In this document: positions 17,356 to 25,952 of the stretch, one piece after another
Layout: every line of letters begins with the position of its first letter
Position numbering within the stretch: position 1 is the first letter of the stretch
Assembly: GCA_026418295.1 (NCBI GenBank)
Contig: JAOABP010000001.1
Span: 478,398-542,397, forward strand
Length of the DNA stretch: 64,000 nt
From: Caldifarciminota bacterium
Lineage (GTDB): Bacteria; Hydrothermota; Tepidihabitantia; Tepidihabitantales; Tepidihabitantaceae
Reading direction: 5' to 3'
The notes under the pieces: model-generated
Told to the model about the DNA's origin: nothing
What the model saw: the letters and a program-made list of their open reading frames with translations, nothing else
Database searches by the model: none
Program-made: the position numbers and the translations under genes

Positions 17356-17946
17356 ATGACCATTTTCGGACTGGGGAACCCCGGACCTCGATACGCTCAT
17401 ACCCGGCACAATGTCGGTTTTCTGGTCGTTGATACAATCGCCCACCGGCTTGGCATCCGGTTTCATCATCTCCCCGGAAGCCTTGTGGGACGAACGGTTA
17501 TTGACACCCGGCCTCTTACTCTGGTCAAACCACTTCTGTTCATGAACAACTCCGGTGTCGTCGTTAAGGAACATCTTGCCCGAAATCCGGATCATTTTCT
17601 CGTAGTGGTTGACGATATTGCCCTGCCGTTCGGAACCCTGAGGCTGCGTCCCAAGGGTTCTGACGGTGGACACAAAGGACTGGCCTCGATCATCTTTCAT
17701 CTGGAGACTGATAACTTTCCCCGCCTGCGTATCGGCATCGGCAGTCCCGACGGCGTTGAGACGGCTGAATATGTCCTCTCACCCTGGACAGACGAAGAAA
17801 CAAGGCAGTTACCTGAAGTGCTAAACCGTGCAGCTGAGGCCTGTCTGTTCGTCCTCAAGCACGGTCTGGAAATGGCGATGAACCGCTTTAACACATCAAC
17901 CCGGAACTCTACCGTACCCCCCACAGAAAGGATGGTATCCCAGTGA
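17356..17946 (+). CDS. pth: Peptidyl-tRNA hydrolase
   Basis: A 196-residue enzyme releasing tRNA from prematurely terminated peptidyl-tRNA. Motifs: GLGNPGPRYAHTRHNVGF (catalytic His), LVKPLLFMNNSG, VVDDIALPFGTLRLRPKGSDGGHKGLAS with the conserved Asp. Length is normal. It follows rplY with a 1-nt gap and overlaps ychF by 4 nt. Confidence 0.96.
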   Translation: MTIFGLGNPGPRYAHTRHNVGFLVVDTIAHRLGIRFHHLPGSLVGRTVIDTRPLTLVKPLLFMNNSGVVVKEHLARNPDHFLVVVDDIALPFGTLRLRPKGSDGGHKGLASIIFHLETDNFPRLRIGIGSPDGVETAEYVLSPWTDEETRQLPEVLNRAAEACLFVLKHGLEMAMNRFNTSTRNSTVPPTERMVSQ

Positions 17947-18995
17947 AGGTCGGACTGGTAGGTCTGCCCAATGTGGGCAAAAGTTCACTTTTCAATCTGC
18001 TAACCGGTGCGGGCGCCCGGGTCGATCTTTTCCCCTTTACTACAATTGAGAAAAATGTCGGTATTGTTGCCGTACCCGATGAGCGGTTAAAACGGATCGC
18101 TGAGGTCATCAAGCCGAAGAAAGTAACTCCGGCCCACATCGAGTTTGTCGACATCGCCGGACTGGTAAAAGGTGCCAGTTCAGGCGAAGGACTGGGAAAC
18201 AGATTTCTTGCCCATATCCGTGAGGTAGACCTGCTGCTTCATCTTGTCCGCAATTTCTCTACTCCTGACATTCCGCACATCCTTGACTCAATCGATCCGG
18301 ACCGGGATATGGAAATTGTCGAGTCCGAACTGGCAATCGCTGACCTCACCGTCGTGGAAAAAAGACTGGCATCGGCAGTAAAAGAACCGGAGAGTCCTCA
18401 CAAGCACCACCTGATTTCCGCCCTGAAGAAACTGGACGCCGCGCTTCAGCGCTCGTTTCAGCCTCCGGATCTTACACCGGAAGAAAAGCATACAGTCCGA
18501 GATCTCTCTCTCTTCGTGCTGAAACCGGTCCTCTATGTACTGAACTGTTCTGATGCTGAACCGGCAGATATTAACCACTTTCCCAAGCTTGCCCGCCGTC
18601 AGCCGATCCTGTTTTCCGCACTGCTGGAACAGGTGCTGGCAGATCTTCCTGAAACTGACCGGCGGGAAATGCGCCTCAGCCTCAATCTTCATCCCGAAGG
18701 ACCGGGGGCGATTGTGAGTGCCTGTTTTACCACCCTGAATCTCCGCCGATTCTACACTGTGAAGGGAGAAGAAACCCGCGCCTGGTCGGCGCCGGCGGGC
18801 ACTACGGCACTTGATGCTGCCTACATGATACATTCTGACATTGGCAGCGGCTTTATCAAAGCAGAAGTAGTCAACTGGCAGGACCTGATTACCGCCGGCA
18901 GTTTTCTGGCTGCTCATAATACCGGCAAGGTAAAAATTGAGGGTAAAAGCTATCTGATTCAGGATGGCGATGTCCTCTTGATCAGATTCAAATAA
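17943..18995 (+). CDS. ychF: Obg-like ATPase YchF
   Basis: A 350-residue P-loop protein of the Obg family that binds ATP rather than GTP and associates with ribosomes. Motifs: GLPNVGKSSLFN (Walker A), a switch region DLFPFTTIEKNVG, FVDIAGLVKGASSGEGLGN (G3), NCSD in place of the GTPase NKxD, and a C-terminal TGS domain (residues about 265-348). GTG start overlaps the pth stop (GTGA), indicating coupled translation. Confidence 0.96.
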   Translation: MKVGLVGLPNVGKSSLFNLLTGAGARVDLFPFTTIEKNVGIVAVPDERLKRIAEVIKPKKVTPAHIEFVDIAGLVKGASSGEGLGNRFLAHIREVDLLLHLVRNFSTPDIPHILDSIDPDRDMEIVESELAIADLTVVEKRLASAVKEPESPHKHHLISALKKLDAALQRSFQPPDLTPEEKHTVRDLSLFVLKPVLYVLNCSDAEPADINHFPKLARRQPILFSALLEQVLADLPETDRREMRLSLNLHPEGPGAIVSACFTTLNLRRFYTVKGEETRAWSAPAGTTALDAAYMIHSDIGSGFIKAEVVNWQDLITAGSFLAAHNTGKVKIEGKSYLIQDGDVLLIRFK

Positions 18996-19008
18996 GAAAG
19001 GAGGATCG

Positions 19009-19347
19009 ATGAACCAATATGAATTGGCAGCAATAATTGACGGCAATCTGAATGAAGAGTCTGTAATTAGAATCCGTCAAGAGCTGGAACAGTTGCTGAA
19101 AAACCATGGAGGCAGTGTGCTTGACGCCAGAACTGAACGCCGCGCCTTCGCTTATCCCATCCGGAAGCAGCGTGAAGGCACATATATTTTCATCAACTTC
19201 CAGTCCCCCCCCACTACTCCGGAAAACCTCCGGCGCGACCTGCTGCATCGAGAAGAATTACTGCGGCTAGCAATCTTTAGGCTGCCCCAGCGGAAGACAA
19301 CTGAACCAGCGCATAACGAAGCACCTACCCCGACATCAACAGTATGA
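19009..19347 (+). CDS. rpsF: 30S ribosomal protein S6
   Basis: A 112-residue protein binding 16S rRNA in the platform of the small subunit. Pattern: YELAAIIDGNLNEE, then RRAFAYPIRKQREGTYIFINFQ, and RLAIFRLP near the end. A strong AAAGGAGGA precedes ATG. The last 4 bases overlap ssb. The usual rpsR and rplI partners are not downstream, so the operon is shortened to rpsF-ssb. Confidence 0.95.
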   Translation: MNQYELAAIIDGNLNEESVIRIRQELEQLLKNHGGSVLDARTERRAFAYPIRKQREGTYIFINFQSPPTTPENLRRDLLHREELLRLAIFRLPQRKTTEPAHNEAPTPTSTV

Positions 19348-19850
19348 GTATGAACGATCAGAAACCAGGTGCTGCAAATTCATCCCGGGGCGAAGGTTTG
19401 TCGGGTCCGGGACTTCGTCTTGCCTATCTGAATAACGTTGTGGTTATGGGACGGCTGGTTGCCGACCCGGACATCCGTTACACTCCCAAGGGAACTCCGC
19501 ACTGCACCTTCCGGATCGCGGTCAACCGACGATTCAAAGACCAGACCAGCAATGAGTGGCGGGAAGACACTTACTTTTTTACTGTCAGCAGCTGGGGACC
19601 GCTGGCAGACCGGCTCTCTGACCGGCTGAAAAAAGGCTCGGCGGTCCTAGTCCAGGGTGAACTGCGGTCTCGCTCCTGGGAAACTCAAACTGGCGAAAAA
19701 CGGAGCCTAGTAGAGATCCACGGCCGAAGCATTCAACTGCTTGACCGGGGTGCCCCGATTGAGCTTGAAACGGCTGAACCGGAAGCAGACCTGCCCCCCG
19801 ATGAGGAAACTGATATCACCAAGGATCAGCTCGATGACATACCGTTTTAA
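19344..19850 (+). CDS. ssb: Single-stranded DNA-binding protein
   Basis: A 168-residue OB-fold protein protecting single-stranded DNA in replication and repair. Residues about 28-135 carry the OB domain (NNVVVMGRLVADPDIRYTPKG, FRIAVNRRF, YFFTVSSWG, GSAVLVQGELRSRSWE). The C-terminus ends with the acidic partner-binding tip DQLDDIPF. The N-terminal about 25 residues (glycine/serine-rich) are an unusual extension. ATG overlaps the rpsF stop. Confidence 0.96.
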   Translation: MSMNDQKPGAANSSRGEGLSGPGLRLAYLNNVVVMGRLVADPDIRYTPKGTPHCTFRIAVNRRFKDQTSNEWREDTYFFTVSSWGPLADRLSDRLKKGSAVLVQGELRSRSWETQTGEKRSLVEIHGRSIQLLDRGAPIELETAEPEADLPPDEETDITKDQLDDIPF

Positions 19851-19867
19851 CCCCAACTCGGCAGAAT

Positions 19868-19896
19868 TTGACAAAGGGTAAACTTTTTGTTATAAG
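19868..19896 (+). promoter_or_regulatory. Promoter of the rplM-rpsI-rpsB-tsf operon
   Basis: TTGACA (19868-19873), 17 nt, TATAAG (19891-19896), then 10 nt to ATG 19907. The predicted leader is only about 3 nt and has no Shine-Dalgarno. It also shows that the ORF-track TTG start at 19868 is false. Confidence 0.75.
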
Positions 19897-19906
19897 TTTT
19901 GATACA

Positions 19907-20341
19907 ATGAAAATATACGTAGCTAAAAAGGAAAAAGTAAAAGGTGAGTGGTATCTGATCGATGCCCGGGACCAGATTCTTGGCCGGCTTGCAAGCCGGA
20001 TCGCACGGCTTTTAATGGGCAAGCACCGGCCAACCTATACGCCTCATGTCGATGCAGGAGATCATGTTGTCGTTATCAACGCCGGTGCTATCCGTGTAAC
20101 GGGAAACAAATATGAGGATAAGATTTATTACCGGCATATCAACACCAAGCCGGGGCATCTGAAACAGATTACTTACCGCCAGATGGTGGAACGATTCCCC
20201 ACCCGACCATTAAAACTGGCGGTACTGCGCATGCTGCCGAAAAACCGCCTTCAGGCACGGCGCATTCGCCGACTTCATATTTATTTGGGCTCCGATCATA
20301 AGCATCAGGCGCAGAAACTTGTGCCCGTAGAAATAGAGTAA
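19907..20341 (+). CDS. rplM: 50S ribosomal protein L13
   Basis: A 144-residue early-assembly protein of the large subunit. Motifs: WYLIDARDQILGRLASRIARLLMGKHRP, VVINAGAIRVTGNK, YYRHINTKPGHLKQ, and AVLRMLPKNRLQARRIRRLHIYLG. ATG 19907 matches the family N-terminus. It is first in the operon with rpsI 3 nt downstream. In many bacteria L13 represses its own operon, but the near-leaderless mRNA here leaves no room for a leader structure. Confidence 0.96.
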   Translation: MKIYVAKKEKVKGEWYLIDARDQILGRLASRIARLLMGKHRPTYTPHVDAGDHVVVINAGAIRVTGNKYEDKIYYRHINTKPGHLKQITYRQMVERFPTRPLKLAVLRMLPKNRLQARRIRRLHIYLGSDHKHQAQKLVPVEIE

Positions 20342-20344
20342 AAT

Positions 20345-20734
20345 ATGGATTCAAACACTTATTTTGCAACTGGCTCGCGCAAAACCGCCACCGCCAAAGT
20401 ATGGCTAATTTCTGGAGAAACTGAGCATACGGTAAATGGCCGGTCGCTGCTGAGCTATTTCGGCCGGGAGGACCTGGTAAAAGTTGCTCTGACCCCGCTG
20501 CAAGTGACGGGGATAACCAGTTTTGGTGTACGCAGCGTGGTCGCTGGCGGCGGACTGTCAGCTCAGGCGGCTGCGGTTTCCCTGGGCATCGCTCGTGCCC
20601 TTTTGCGGTTTAACCCCGAACTCAGGGGAACATTAAAGGCAGCGGACCTCCTGAAACGGGATCCGCGGGAAAAGGAAAGAATGAAATACGGACTGGCAAA
20701 AAGAAGGAAGCGGTTCCAGTGGACCAAACGTTAA
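20345..20734 (+). CDS. rpsI: 30S ribosomal protein S9
   Basis: A 129-residue protein whose C-terminal tail reaches the P-site tRNA. Motifs: [37 protein letters not shown], and the C-terminal [24 protein letters not shown] ending in the conserved KR. rpsB begins inside its last 16 bases. Confidence 0.97.
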   Translation: MDSNTYFATGSRKTATAKVWLISGETEHTVNGRSLLSYFGREDLVKVALTPLQVTGITSFGVRSVVAGGGLSAQAAAVSLGIARALLRFNPELRGTLKAADLLKRDPREKERMKYGLAKRRKRFQWTKR

Positions 20735-21453
20735 CCATCAAACAACTATTGGAAGCCGGGTTACATTTCGGGCACCATGCCCGGCGCTGGAATCCGAAGA
20801 TGAAACCGTACATCTTCGGCAAGCGGAATGGCATCTTCATTATCGACCTCGAAAAGACGCTCGAACGGCTGACCGTTGCCTATAATGCGGCGCGTTCCAT
20901 TACCGAATCTGGAAAAGATATAATTTTTGTCGGAACAAAACAACAGGCAAGACCGATTATTGAGGAGGAGGCACGGCGCTGTGGCGCTCCGTTCGTTACC
21001 GTGCGCTGGGTAGGTGGACTGCTGACCAATTTCAATGTTGTCTCCACCAGAATTACCCGGCTGGCAGAACTGGAGCGCATCCTCAGTAATACCCAGTTGG
21101 CCGCTCCGAAAAAAGAGACCCTGCGACTGCAGCGGGAATACCGGACACTTTCCAAGCTGTTCAACGGTCTGCAGCAGCTGGATCGGCTGCCCGGAGCAAT
21201 TTATGTGGTTGATCCAGTCCGGGAAGCAACAGCGGTGGCTGAAGCCCGGAGGATGAAAATTCCGGTCATTGCCCTGATCGATACTAATGGCAATCCGGAA
21301 CTCATCGACTATCCAATCCCGGGAAATGATGATGCCCTTCGGTCGATCCGCCTGGTCACGAGTCATATTGCCAGTGCGGTAATGGAAGGCAAGAAGCAGT
21401 TTGAAACTGAAGTCGAAGAAAAAACTGAGGCTAAGGCAGATAAGGAAGGATAA
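20719..21453 (+). CDS. rpsB: 30S ribosomal protein S2
   Basis: A 244-residue small-subunit protein. Motifs: [59 protein letters not shown], and [44 protein letters not shown] in the expected order. The start is GTG 20719 inside the end of rpsI (16-nt overlap), which puts KQLLEAG at the usual distance from the N-terminus. The C-terminal tail is Lys/Glu-rich. tsf follows immediately, the common rpsB-tsf order. Confidence 0.96.
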   Translation: MDQTLTIKQLLEAGLHFGHHARRWNPKMKPYIFGKRNGIFIIDLEKTLERLTVAYNAARSITESGKDIIFVGTKQQARPIIEEEARRCGAPFVTVRWVGGLLTNFNVVSTRITRLAELERILSNTQLAAPKKETLRLQREYRTLSKLFNGLQQLDRLPGAIYVVDPVREATAVAEARRMKIPVIALIDTNGNPELIDYPIPGNDDALRSIRLVTSHIASAVMEGKKQFETEVEEKTEAKADKEG

Positions 21454-21455
21454 CC

Positions 21456-22049
21456 ATGAGTCAACCGATGGACAAAGTTGTTGAATTAAGAAGACGGACC
21501 GGTGCCGGCGTGATGGACTGCAAAACCGCATTAGAAGAGGCAAACGGTAATATCGAGCAGGCAATCGAAATCCTGCGTAAGCGCGGAATTGCCAAAGCAG
21601 CCAAGAAGGCAGAACGGCCCACCGCCGCCGGCGTCATTGACGCATACATCCATCCCGGTGAACGGCTGGGGGTACTGATTGAGGTCGACGTGGAAACCGA
21701 TTTTGTTGCCCGGAATCAGGAGTTCCGACGGTTTGTGCGTGATGTTGCCATGCATATTGCCGCCTGTGACCCGATTGCCATTGACCGCAACGGAGTGCCG
21801 CCCGAAGTGATTGAACGGGAACGCCGAATCTATCAGGAACAGGCAGCGCAGACCGGAAAGCCCCCTCAGGTAGTAGAGAAGATTGTCGCCGGTAAGATTG
21901 AGAAATTTTATGCTGAGGTCTGTCTGCTGGAACAGCAGTTTGTGAAAGCACCGGAAAAAACTGTAGGCGATTATTTGAAGGAAAATATCGCCAAGTTCGG
22001 TGAAAACATCGTAATCCGGCGATTCGCCCGGTTCAAACTGGGTGAGTAA
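21456..22049 (+). CDS. tsf: Elongation factor Ts (short form)
   Basis: A 197-residue guanine nucleotide exchange factor for EF-Tu. The UBA-like N-terminus (VVELRRRTGAGVMDCKTALEEANG) and a single core subdomain (DVETDFVARNQEF) are present. It is about 90 residues shorter than the E. coli protein and similar in size to the short EF-Ts of Thermus. AAGGA precedes ATG. Its last 8 bases overlap pyrH. Confidence 0.96.
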   Translation: MSQPMDKVVELRRRTGAGVMDCKTALEEANGNIEQAIEILRKRGIAKAAKKAERPTAAGVIDAYIHPGERLGVLIEVDVETDFVARNQEFRRFVRDVAMHIAACDPIAIDRNGVPPEVIERERRIYQEQAAQTGKPPQVVEKIVAGKIEKFYAEVCLLEQQFVKAPEKTVGDYLKENIAKFGENIVIRRFARFKLGE

Positions 22050-22722
22050 CTACTACCGACGAATTCTGCTCAAATTATCCGGCACAGTCTTTGCTCACGA
22101 TGGACTGTTATCCTCGGTCATTAAACAACTCTGTGAGTTAAATCAGCATGGCATTCAGGTTGCTGTCGTCCCCGGCGGAGGTAATATCCTGCGGGGCCGG
22201 GAAATCGCCAATATGGACCGTGTAGTTGCAGACAGTATCGGCATGCTGGCAACCGTACTTAATGGCATTCGCCTGGCCGAACTGCTGGAAAAACATCTGC
22301 CAGTGCACCACTTTGCTGCTTTCCCGATAGGAAATCTCGTCCCCGGCTATTCGGTCCACCAGGCCCGGGTACATCTGGACCAGGGAGCATTGCTGATTCT
22401 GTCCGGTGGGACCGGCAACCCATTCTTCTCGACTGACTCGGCGGCTGCATTGCGGGCAGCAGAGCTGAAACTGGATGTAGTGCTTAAAGGGACGAGAGTT
22501 TCAGGTGTGTTTTCTGCCGACCCGGAGACCGAACCTGGAGCGGTCTTTTATCCCCGCCTGACTTATGAAGAAGTAATAAACAGGAATCTGAAGGTGCTGG
22601 ATCGAACCGCTGTTATTCTGTGCCAGCAGCATTCAATACCGATTGTGGTATTTGACATTAATCAGCCGTCGGCTATTTTAGATATAGTGAGAGGGGAAAA
22701 AATCGGGAGTGTGATATGCTAG
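22042..22722 (+). CDS. pyrH: Uridylate kinase (UMP kinase)
   Basis: A 226-residue amino-acid-kinase-fold enzyme phosphorylating UMP to UDP. Motifs: RILLKLSGTVFA (KLSGxxL-like), VVPGGGNILRG, MLATVLNGIRLAE, GTGNPFFSTDSAAALRAAE and LKGTRVSGVFSADPE. Start GTG 22042 lies within tsf (8-nt overlap). frr starts inside its final 7 bases, giving the classic rpsB-tsf-pyrH-frr order. Confidence 0.96.
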   Translation: MSNYYRRILLKLSGTVFAHDGLLSSVIKQLCELNQHGIQVAVVPGGGNILRGREIANMDRVVADSIGMLATVLNGIRLAELLEKHLPVHHFAAFPIGNLVPGYSVHQARVHLDQGALLILSGGTGNPFFSTDSAAALRAAELKLDVVLKGTRVSGVFSADPETEPGAVFYPRLTYEEVINRNLKVLDRTAVILCQQHSIPIVVFDINQPSAILDIVRGEKIGSVIC

Positions 22723-23273
22723 AAAAACTTTACAGTGAATGTCGGAATAAAATGGCCCGTGCCGTCGAAGTGCTGGCGGCAGAGTTCGCCCGTATTCGGA
22801 CCGCCCGAGCCAACCCGGCAATTCTGGACGGAGTCAGGGTAGAGTATTATGGCACCCCGACTCCGCTCCGCCAGGTCGCCAATATCTCGGCGCCTGAACC
22901 GCGCCAGCTGGTCGTGCAGCCGTGGGATCGCACCCTGCTGCCGGAAATTGAAAAGGCAATCCTGAAGGCAGAACTGGGACTGACTCCAAAAGTGGAAGCT
23001 AATCTTGTCCGGATTCCAATCCCCCCCCTCACTGAAGAACGGCGCCGGGAACTGGCTAAACTGTGTTCCAAACTTACTGAAGATGCCCGGGTGGCTGTGC
23101 GTAATGTGCGCCGGGACTTCATAGAGGAAATAAAGAAACTGGAAAAGGAAAAGAAAATTTCTGAAGATGATGCCAAAGGAGCACAGAAAAAGATCCAGGA
23201 AATTACTGACGAATTTATCAAAAAACTCGATGACCTTTTGGCAAAAAAGCAGGGCGAAATAATGGAAAGATAG
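22716..23273 (+). CDS. frr: Ribosome recycling factor
   Basis: A 185-residue protein that, with EF-G, splits post-termination ribosomes. Motifs: FARIRTARANPAILDGVRVEYYGTPTPLRQVANIS, QPWDRTLLPEIEKAI, IPPLTEERRRELAKL and VRNVRRDFIEEIKKLEKEK. ATG overlaps the pyrH stop. A hairpin spans its stop codon and the gap to uppS. Confidence 0.97.
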   Translation: MLEKLYSECRNKMARAVEVLAAEFARIRTARANPAILDGVRVEYYGTPTPLRQVANISAPEPRQLVVQPWDRTLLPEIEKAILKAELGLTPKVEANLVRIPIPPLTEERRRELAKLCSKLTEDARVAVRNVRRDFIEEIKKLEKEKKISEDDAKGAQKKIQEITDEFIKKLDDLLAKKQGEIMER

Positions 23274-23293
23274 ACGCACCCCTTGGGGCGTCT
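23272..23293 (+). other. Hairpin between frr and uppS
   Basis: AGACG...CGTCT and CCCC/GGGG can form an interrupted stem with a TT loop directly after the frr stop. No T-run follows, so it is more likely an mRNA processing or stability element, or a partial attenuator, than a terminator. Confidence 0.4.
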
Positions 23294-23308
23294 GTATAGA
23301 TAATCCTG

Positions 23309-24034
23309 ATGCCCAGCGCCAATGAGCTCAAAATTCCGGTCCATATTGCGGTTATTATGGATGGCAACGGCCGGTGGGCTCGCCAGCGGGGACTACCTCG
23401 GCAGCTGGGTCATCGGCAGGGAGTCAAGGCGCTGCGCGAAATTGTCCGGACCTGCGGTGAAATTGGAGTAAAATTTCTCACCGCTTTTACCTTCTCCACC
23501 GAAAACTGGCAGCGGCCGGCTCAGGAGATTGAGAGCCTGATGAAACTTCTGGCACGGGCGATAGAACAGGAACAGGCTGAGTTAATAAAAAACAATGTCC
23601 GGGTCCGGGCGATTGGCAGGTTGACAGACCTCCCTGAATGGGTTCAGAAAAAACTCCGTACGCTCATTTCCGAAACCAAGACCAACACTGGACTGAATCT
23701 GACACTGGCACTCAGCTATGGTGGCCGCGCAGAAATTATCGACGCGCTGAAAAAGGCATATGCACTCTGGCGCAGTGGCCGGCTCAACCGACCGCCCCGC
23801 ACTGAAGAGGAATTTACTCAGCTGCTTTACGATCCGGAATTGCCCCCAGTAGACCTGCTTATCCGCACCGGCGGTGAACAGCGGATTTCCAATTTCCTGC
23901 TCTGGCAAAGTGCCTATGCCGAACTGTTGTTTACTGAAACACTCTGGCCTGATTTCCGCCGGGAACAACTGATGGCAGCAATCGCTGATTTCTCCCGGCG
24001 CCAGCGCCGGTTTGGAAGGATCGATGAAAAGTAA
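23309..24034 (+). CDS. uppS: Isoprenyl (undecaprenyl) diphosphate synthase
   Basis: A 241-residue cis-prenyltransferase adding isopentenyl units to farnesyl diphosphate to make the lipid carrier for peptidoglycan and O-antigen. Motifs: IPVHIAVIMDGNGRWARQRGLPRQLGHRQG (catalytic Asp), FTFSTENWQRP, LALSYGGRAEI, LLIRTGGEQRISNFLLWQSAYAEL. The second last motif usually reads RTGGE-R-SNF, so it is intact. No clear Shine-Dalgarno precedes ATG. It overlaps cdsA by 11 nt. Confidence 0.96.
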   Translation: MPSANELKIPVHIAVIMDGNGRWARQRGLPRQLGHRQGVKALREIVRTCGEIGVKFLTAFTFSTENWQRPAQEIESLMKLLARAIEQEQAELIKNNVRVRAIGRLTDLPEWVQKKLRTLISETKTNTGLNLTLALSYGGRAEIIDALKKAYALWRSGRLNRPPRTEEEFTQLLYDPELPPVDLLIRTGGEQRISNFLLWQSAYAELLFTETLWPDFRREQLMAAIADFSRRQRRFGRIDEK

Positions 24035-24833
24035 TTTCAGGGAAAGACTGATTATCGGGCTGCTTCTCGCTCTGCTGATCAGTTTTATCATTCTCCGGCT
24101 TCATCCGTTGGTCCTTGCAGTGTTTACGGGTGCATGGAGCATTCTGGCGACGCTGGAATTTCTGAATCTGCTGCGCCGGGCGGAAATTATGCTCCCCAAC
24201 TGGCTGATACTGATGCTCGAAGTACTGATCATGTGCTCTGCCTATTTCCAGAGGCTGCAAGAATTTCTGATTCTGCCCATCGCCTTTCTCTTCATTGCTC
24301 CGCTTTTCTGCCGTGCACCTCTGCCCCGAATCCCGGTCTATTCACTGTTTACGGTCATCTATCTTGGTTACCTGCCGGCACATCTGATTCTGATCCGGCG
24401 GTTCGCCGGTGAGAAAAATTACAGTGCCTGGCTCGTACTTTTCCCCCTCGTGCTCACCTGGCTGAGTGACACGGCAGCGTATGCGGTCGGAAAAATTCTC
24501 GGGCGGAAAAAGATCGCCCCAAAAATCAGTCCGAACAAGACTCTGGAGGGTACAATCGCCGGTCTGGCAACTGCTGCTGCCGTCAGCAGCCTCTGGCTGC
24601 CGAAATTGACACCCTTCAGTTCCCAACCTTTCTGGATTGCACCGCTTACCGGTATCTCCCTGTCCGCTGCCGGCCAAACCGGAGATCTGTTCGAATCCAT
24701 TTTTAAACGGGCAGTGGATATCAAAGACAGCAGTCGGACACTTGGGGAGCATGGAGGATTTCTGGACCGTGTCGATTCATTGCTTTTCGCCCTGCCTGCA
24801 TTTTACTATCTGCTTCTGCTCATCGCCAGATGA
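24024..24833 (+). CDS. cdsA: Phosphatidate cytidylyltransferase
   Basis: A 269-residue polytopic membrane enzyme forming CDP-diacylglycerol from phosphatidate and CTP. About seven or eight membrane spans cover the chain. The C-terminal signature is present: KISPNKTLEGTIAGL, SAAGQTGDLFESIFKRAVDIKDSS, LGEHGGFLDRVDSLLFALP. ATG 24024 was chosen over the listed TTG 24012 because GGAAGG lies just upstream. It overlaps both uppS and the following gene. Confidence 0.95.
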   Translation: MKSNFRERLIIGLLLALLISFIILRLHPLVLAVFTGAWSILATLEFLNLLRRAEIMLPNWLILMLEVLIMCSAYFQRLQEFLILPIAFLFIAPLFCRAPLPRIPVYSLFTVIYLGYLPAHLILIRRFAGEKNYSAWLVLFPLVLTWLSDTAAYAVGKILGRKKIAPKISPNKTLEGTIAGLATAAAVSSLWLPKLTPFSSQPFWIAPLTGISLSAAGQTGDLFESIFKRAVDIKDSSRTLGEHGGFLDRVDSLLFALPAFYYLLLLIAR

Positions 24834-25873
24834 ACCCCAGTCATGTAATTGCAGCCGGATCAAAGCTGAAGGCGGAGCTGGTAGCATTTGATTCATTCGG
24901 GGTCAAGGGAATGTGCACCTGCATCCACACGCCGGAAATTACCATCGTCACTGACCCCGGCGTCTCAGCTCAGACTGAACAGTTCCCGCTTCCTGCCGAA
25001 GTCCGGGAAAAATTACGGGAACAGTATGAACATCAGGTAAAGACCCGCTGCGCTGAAGCAGAAGCAATCGTCATTTCTCATTACCATCTCGATCACTTTT
25101 TTGACCTCCGGGACCCCGCAATTTACGGGGGGAAAATCATCTTTCTGAAATCATTTGATGATCAGCCGGCAGCACAGCAGGAAACTGCCCGGCGCTTTCT
25201 GAAGACAATTGACGGACTGCCGCGGGAGATTGTCATCGCAGACGGACGCCGTTTCCAATTCGGCAGAACAGAAATCGGCTTTTCTCCTCCTGTGTGGCAT
25301 GGCGCAGCAGAGGCAGAACCGGGAAAAGTGATTATGACCGAAGTATGTCGGGGACGGAACCGGATACTGATTAGTTCTGATGTTGCCGGACCGGTAGATG
25401 TTGAAACAACCGATTTGATCGCCAAAATCAAACCTGACGTGTTAATCATTGATGGTTATCCCACCATGCTTCATGCCTATCCGACTACCAGCATTCCGTT
25501 TGTAATCAGCCTGGTCAATATAATCTATTTGCTGCTTTTACCCTCGGTAGAGGTGCTGGTCCTTGACCACCACCCGGCTCGCGACTACCGCTATCCGGCA
25601 CTTCTGCTGCCCTTGTATCAAATCGCCCGGAAATTCAAAAAAAAATTCGGCACGGCCGCTGAGATGTCGGGAATAAAAAGTGCTGTACTGAGTGCACTTG
25701 AGAACTATGGCACCACCCGATGGCACCGCTGGCAACCACTGACGACAGAAATGTTTTCCCGGCTCCTTGAAGAAGCACTGAATTCCGGAAACATCAGACC
25801 GGCTTGGCTGCAACAGCGGCTCGGAATTGACTCTGGCACGGTAAAAGACCGGCTCCGGCAATTGTTCACTTAG
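24830..25873 (+). CDS. UPF0282-like metallo-beta-lactamase superfamily hydrolase
   Basis: A 347-residue protein. The N-terminus VAFDSFGVKGMCTCIHTPEITIVTDPGVS and metal-binding VISHYHLDHFFDL (HxHxDH) identify a metallo-beta-lactamase fold of the UPF0282 type, best known from archaea. Further ligands include PPVWHG, ISSDVAGP and LDHHPARDY. The C-terminal about 60 residues look helical (LQQRLGIDSGTVKDRLRQL), perhaps a winged-helix-like extension. Reaction unknown. The ATG overlaps the cdsA stop, so it ends the rplM operon. Confidence 0.75.
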   Translation: MNPSHVIAAGSKLKAELVAFDSFGVKGMCTCIHTPEITIVTDPGVSAQTEQFPLPAEVREKLREQYEHQVKTRCAEAEAIVISHYHLDHFFDLRDPAIYGGKIIFLKSFDDQPAAQQETARRFLKTIDGLPREIVIADGRRFQFGRTEIGFSPPVWHGAAEAEPGKVIMTEVCRGRNRILISSDVAGPVDVETTDLIAKIKPDVLIIDGYPTMLHAYPTTSIPFVISLVNIIYLLLLPSVEVLVLDHHPARDYRYPALLLPLYQIARKFKKKFGTAAEMSGIKSAVLSALENYGTTRWHRWQPLTTEMFSRLLEEALNSGNIRPAWLQQRLGIDSGTVKDRLRQLFT

Positions 25874-25918
25874 AACCGGTGGTCACTTAACTCGGTAACC
25901 GGTACCGGCCGAGCAGGT

Positions 25919-25947
25919 TTGACAAACTCAACATTACCCGTTAGGAT
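25919..25947 (+). promoter_or_regulatory. Promoter of the lipoprotein gene, leaderless
   Basis: TTGACA (25919-25924), 17 nt, TAGGAT (25942-25947), then 5 nt to ATG 25953. No Shine-Dalgarno is present. Confidence 0.65.
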
Positions 25948-25952
25948 TATCT

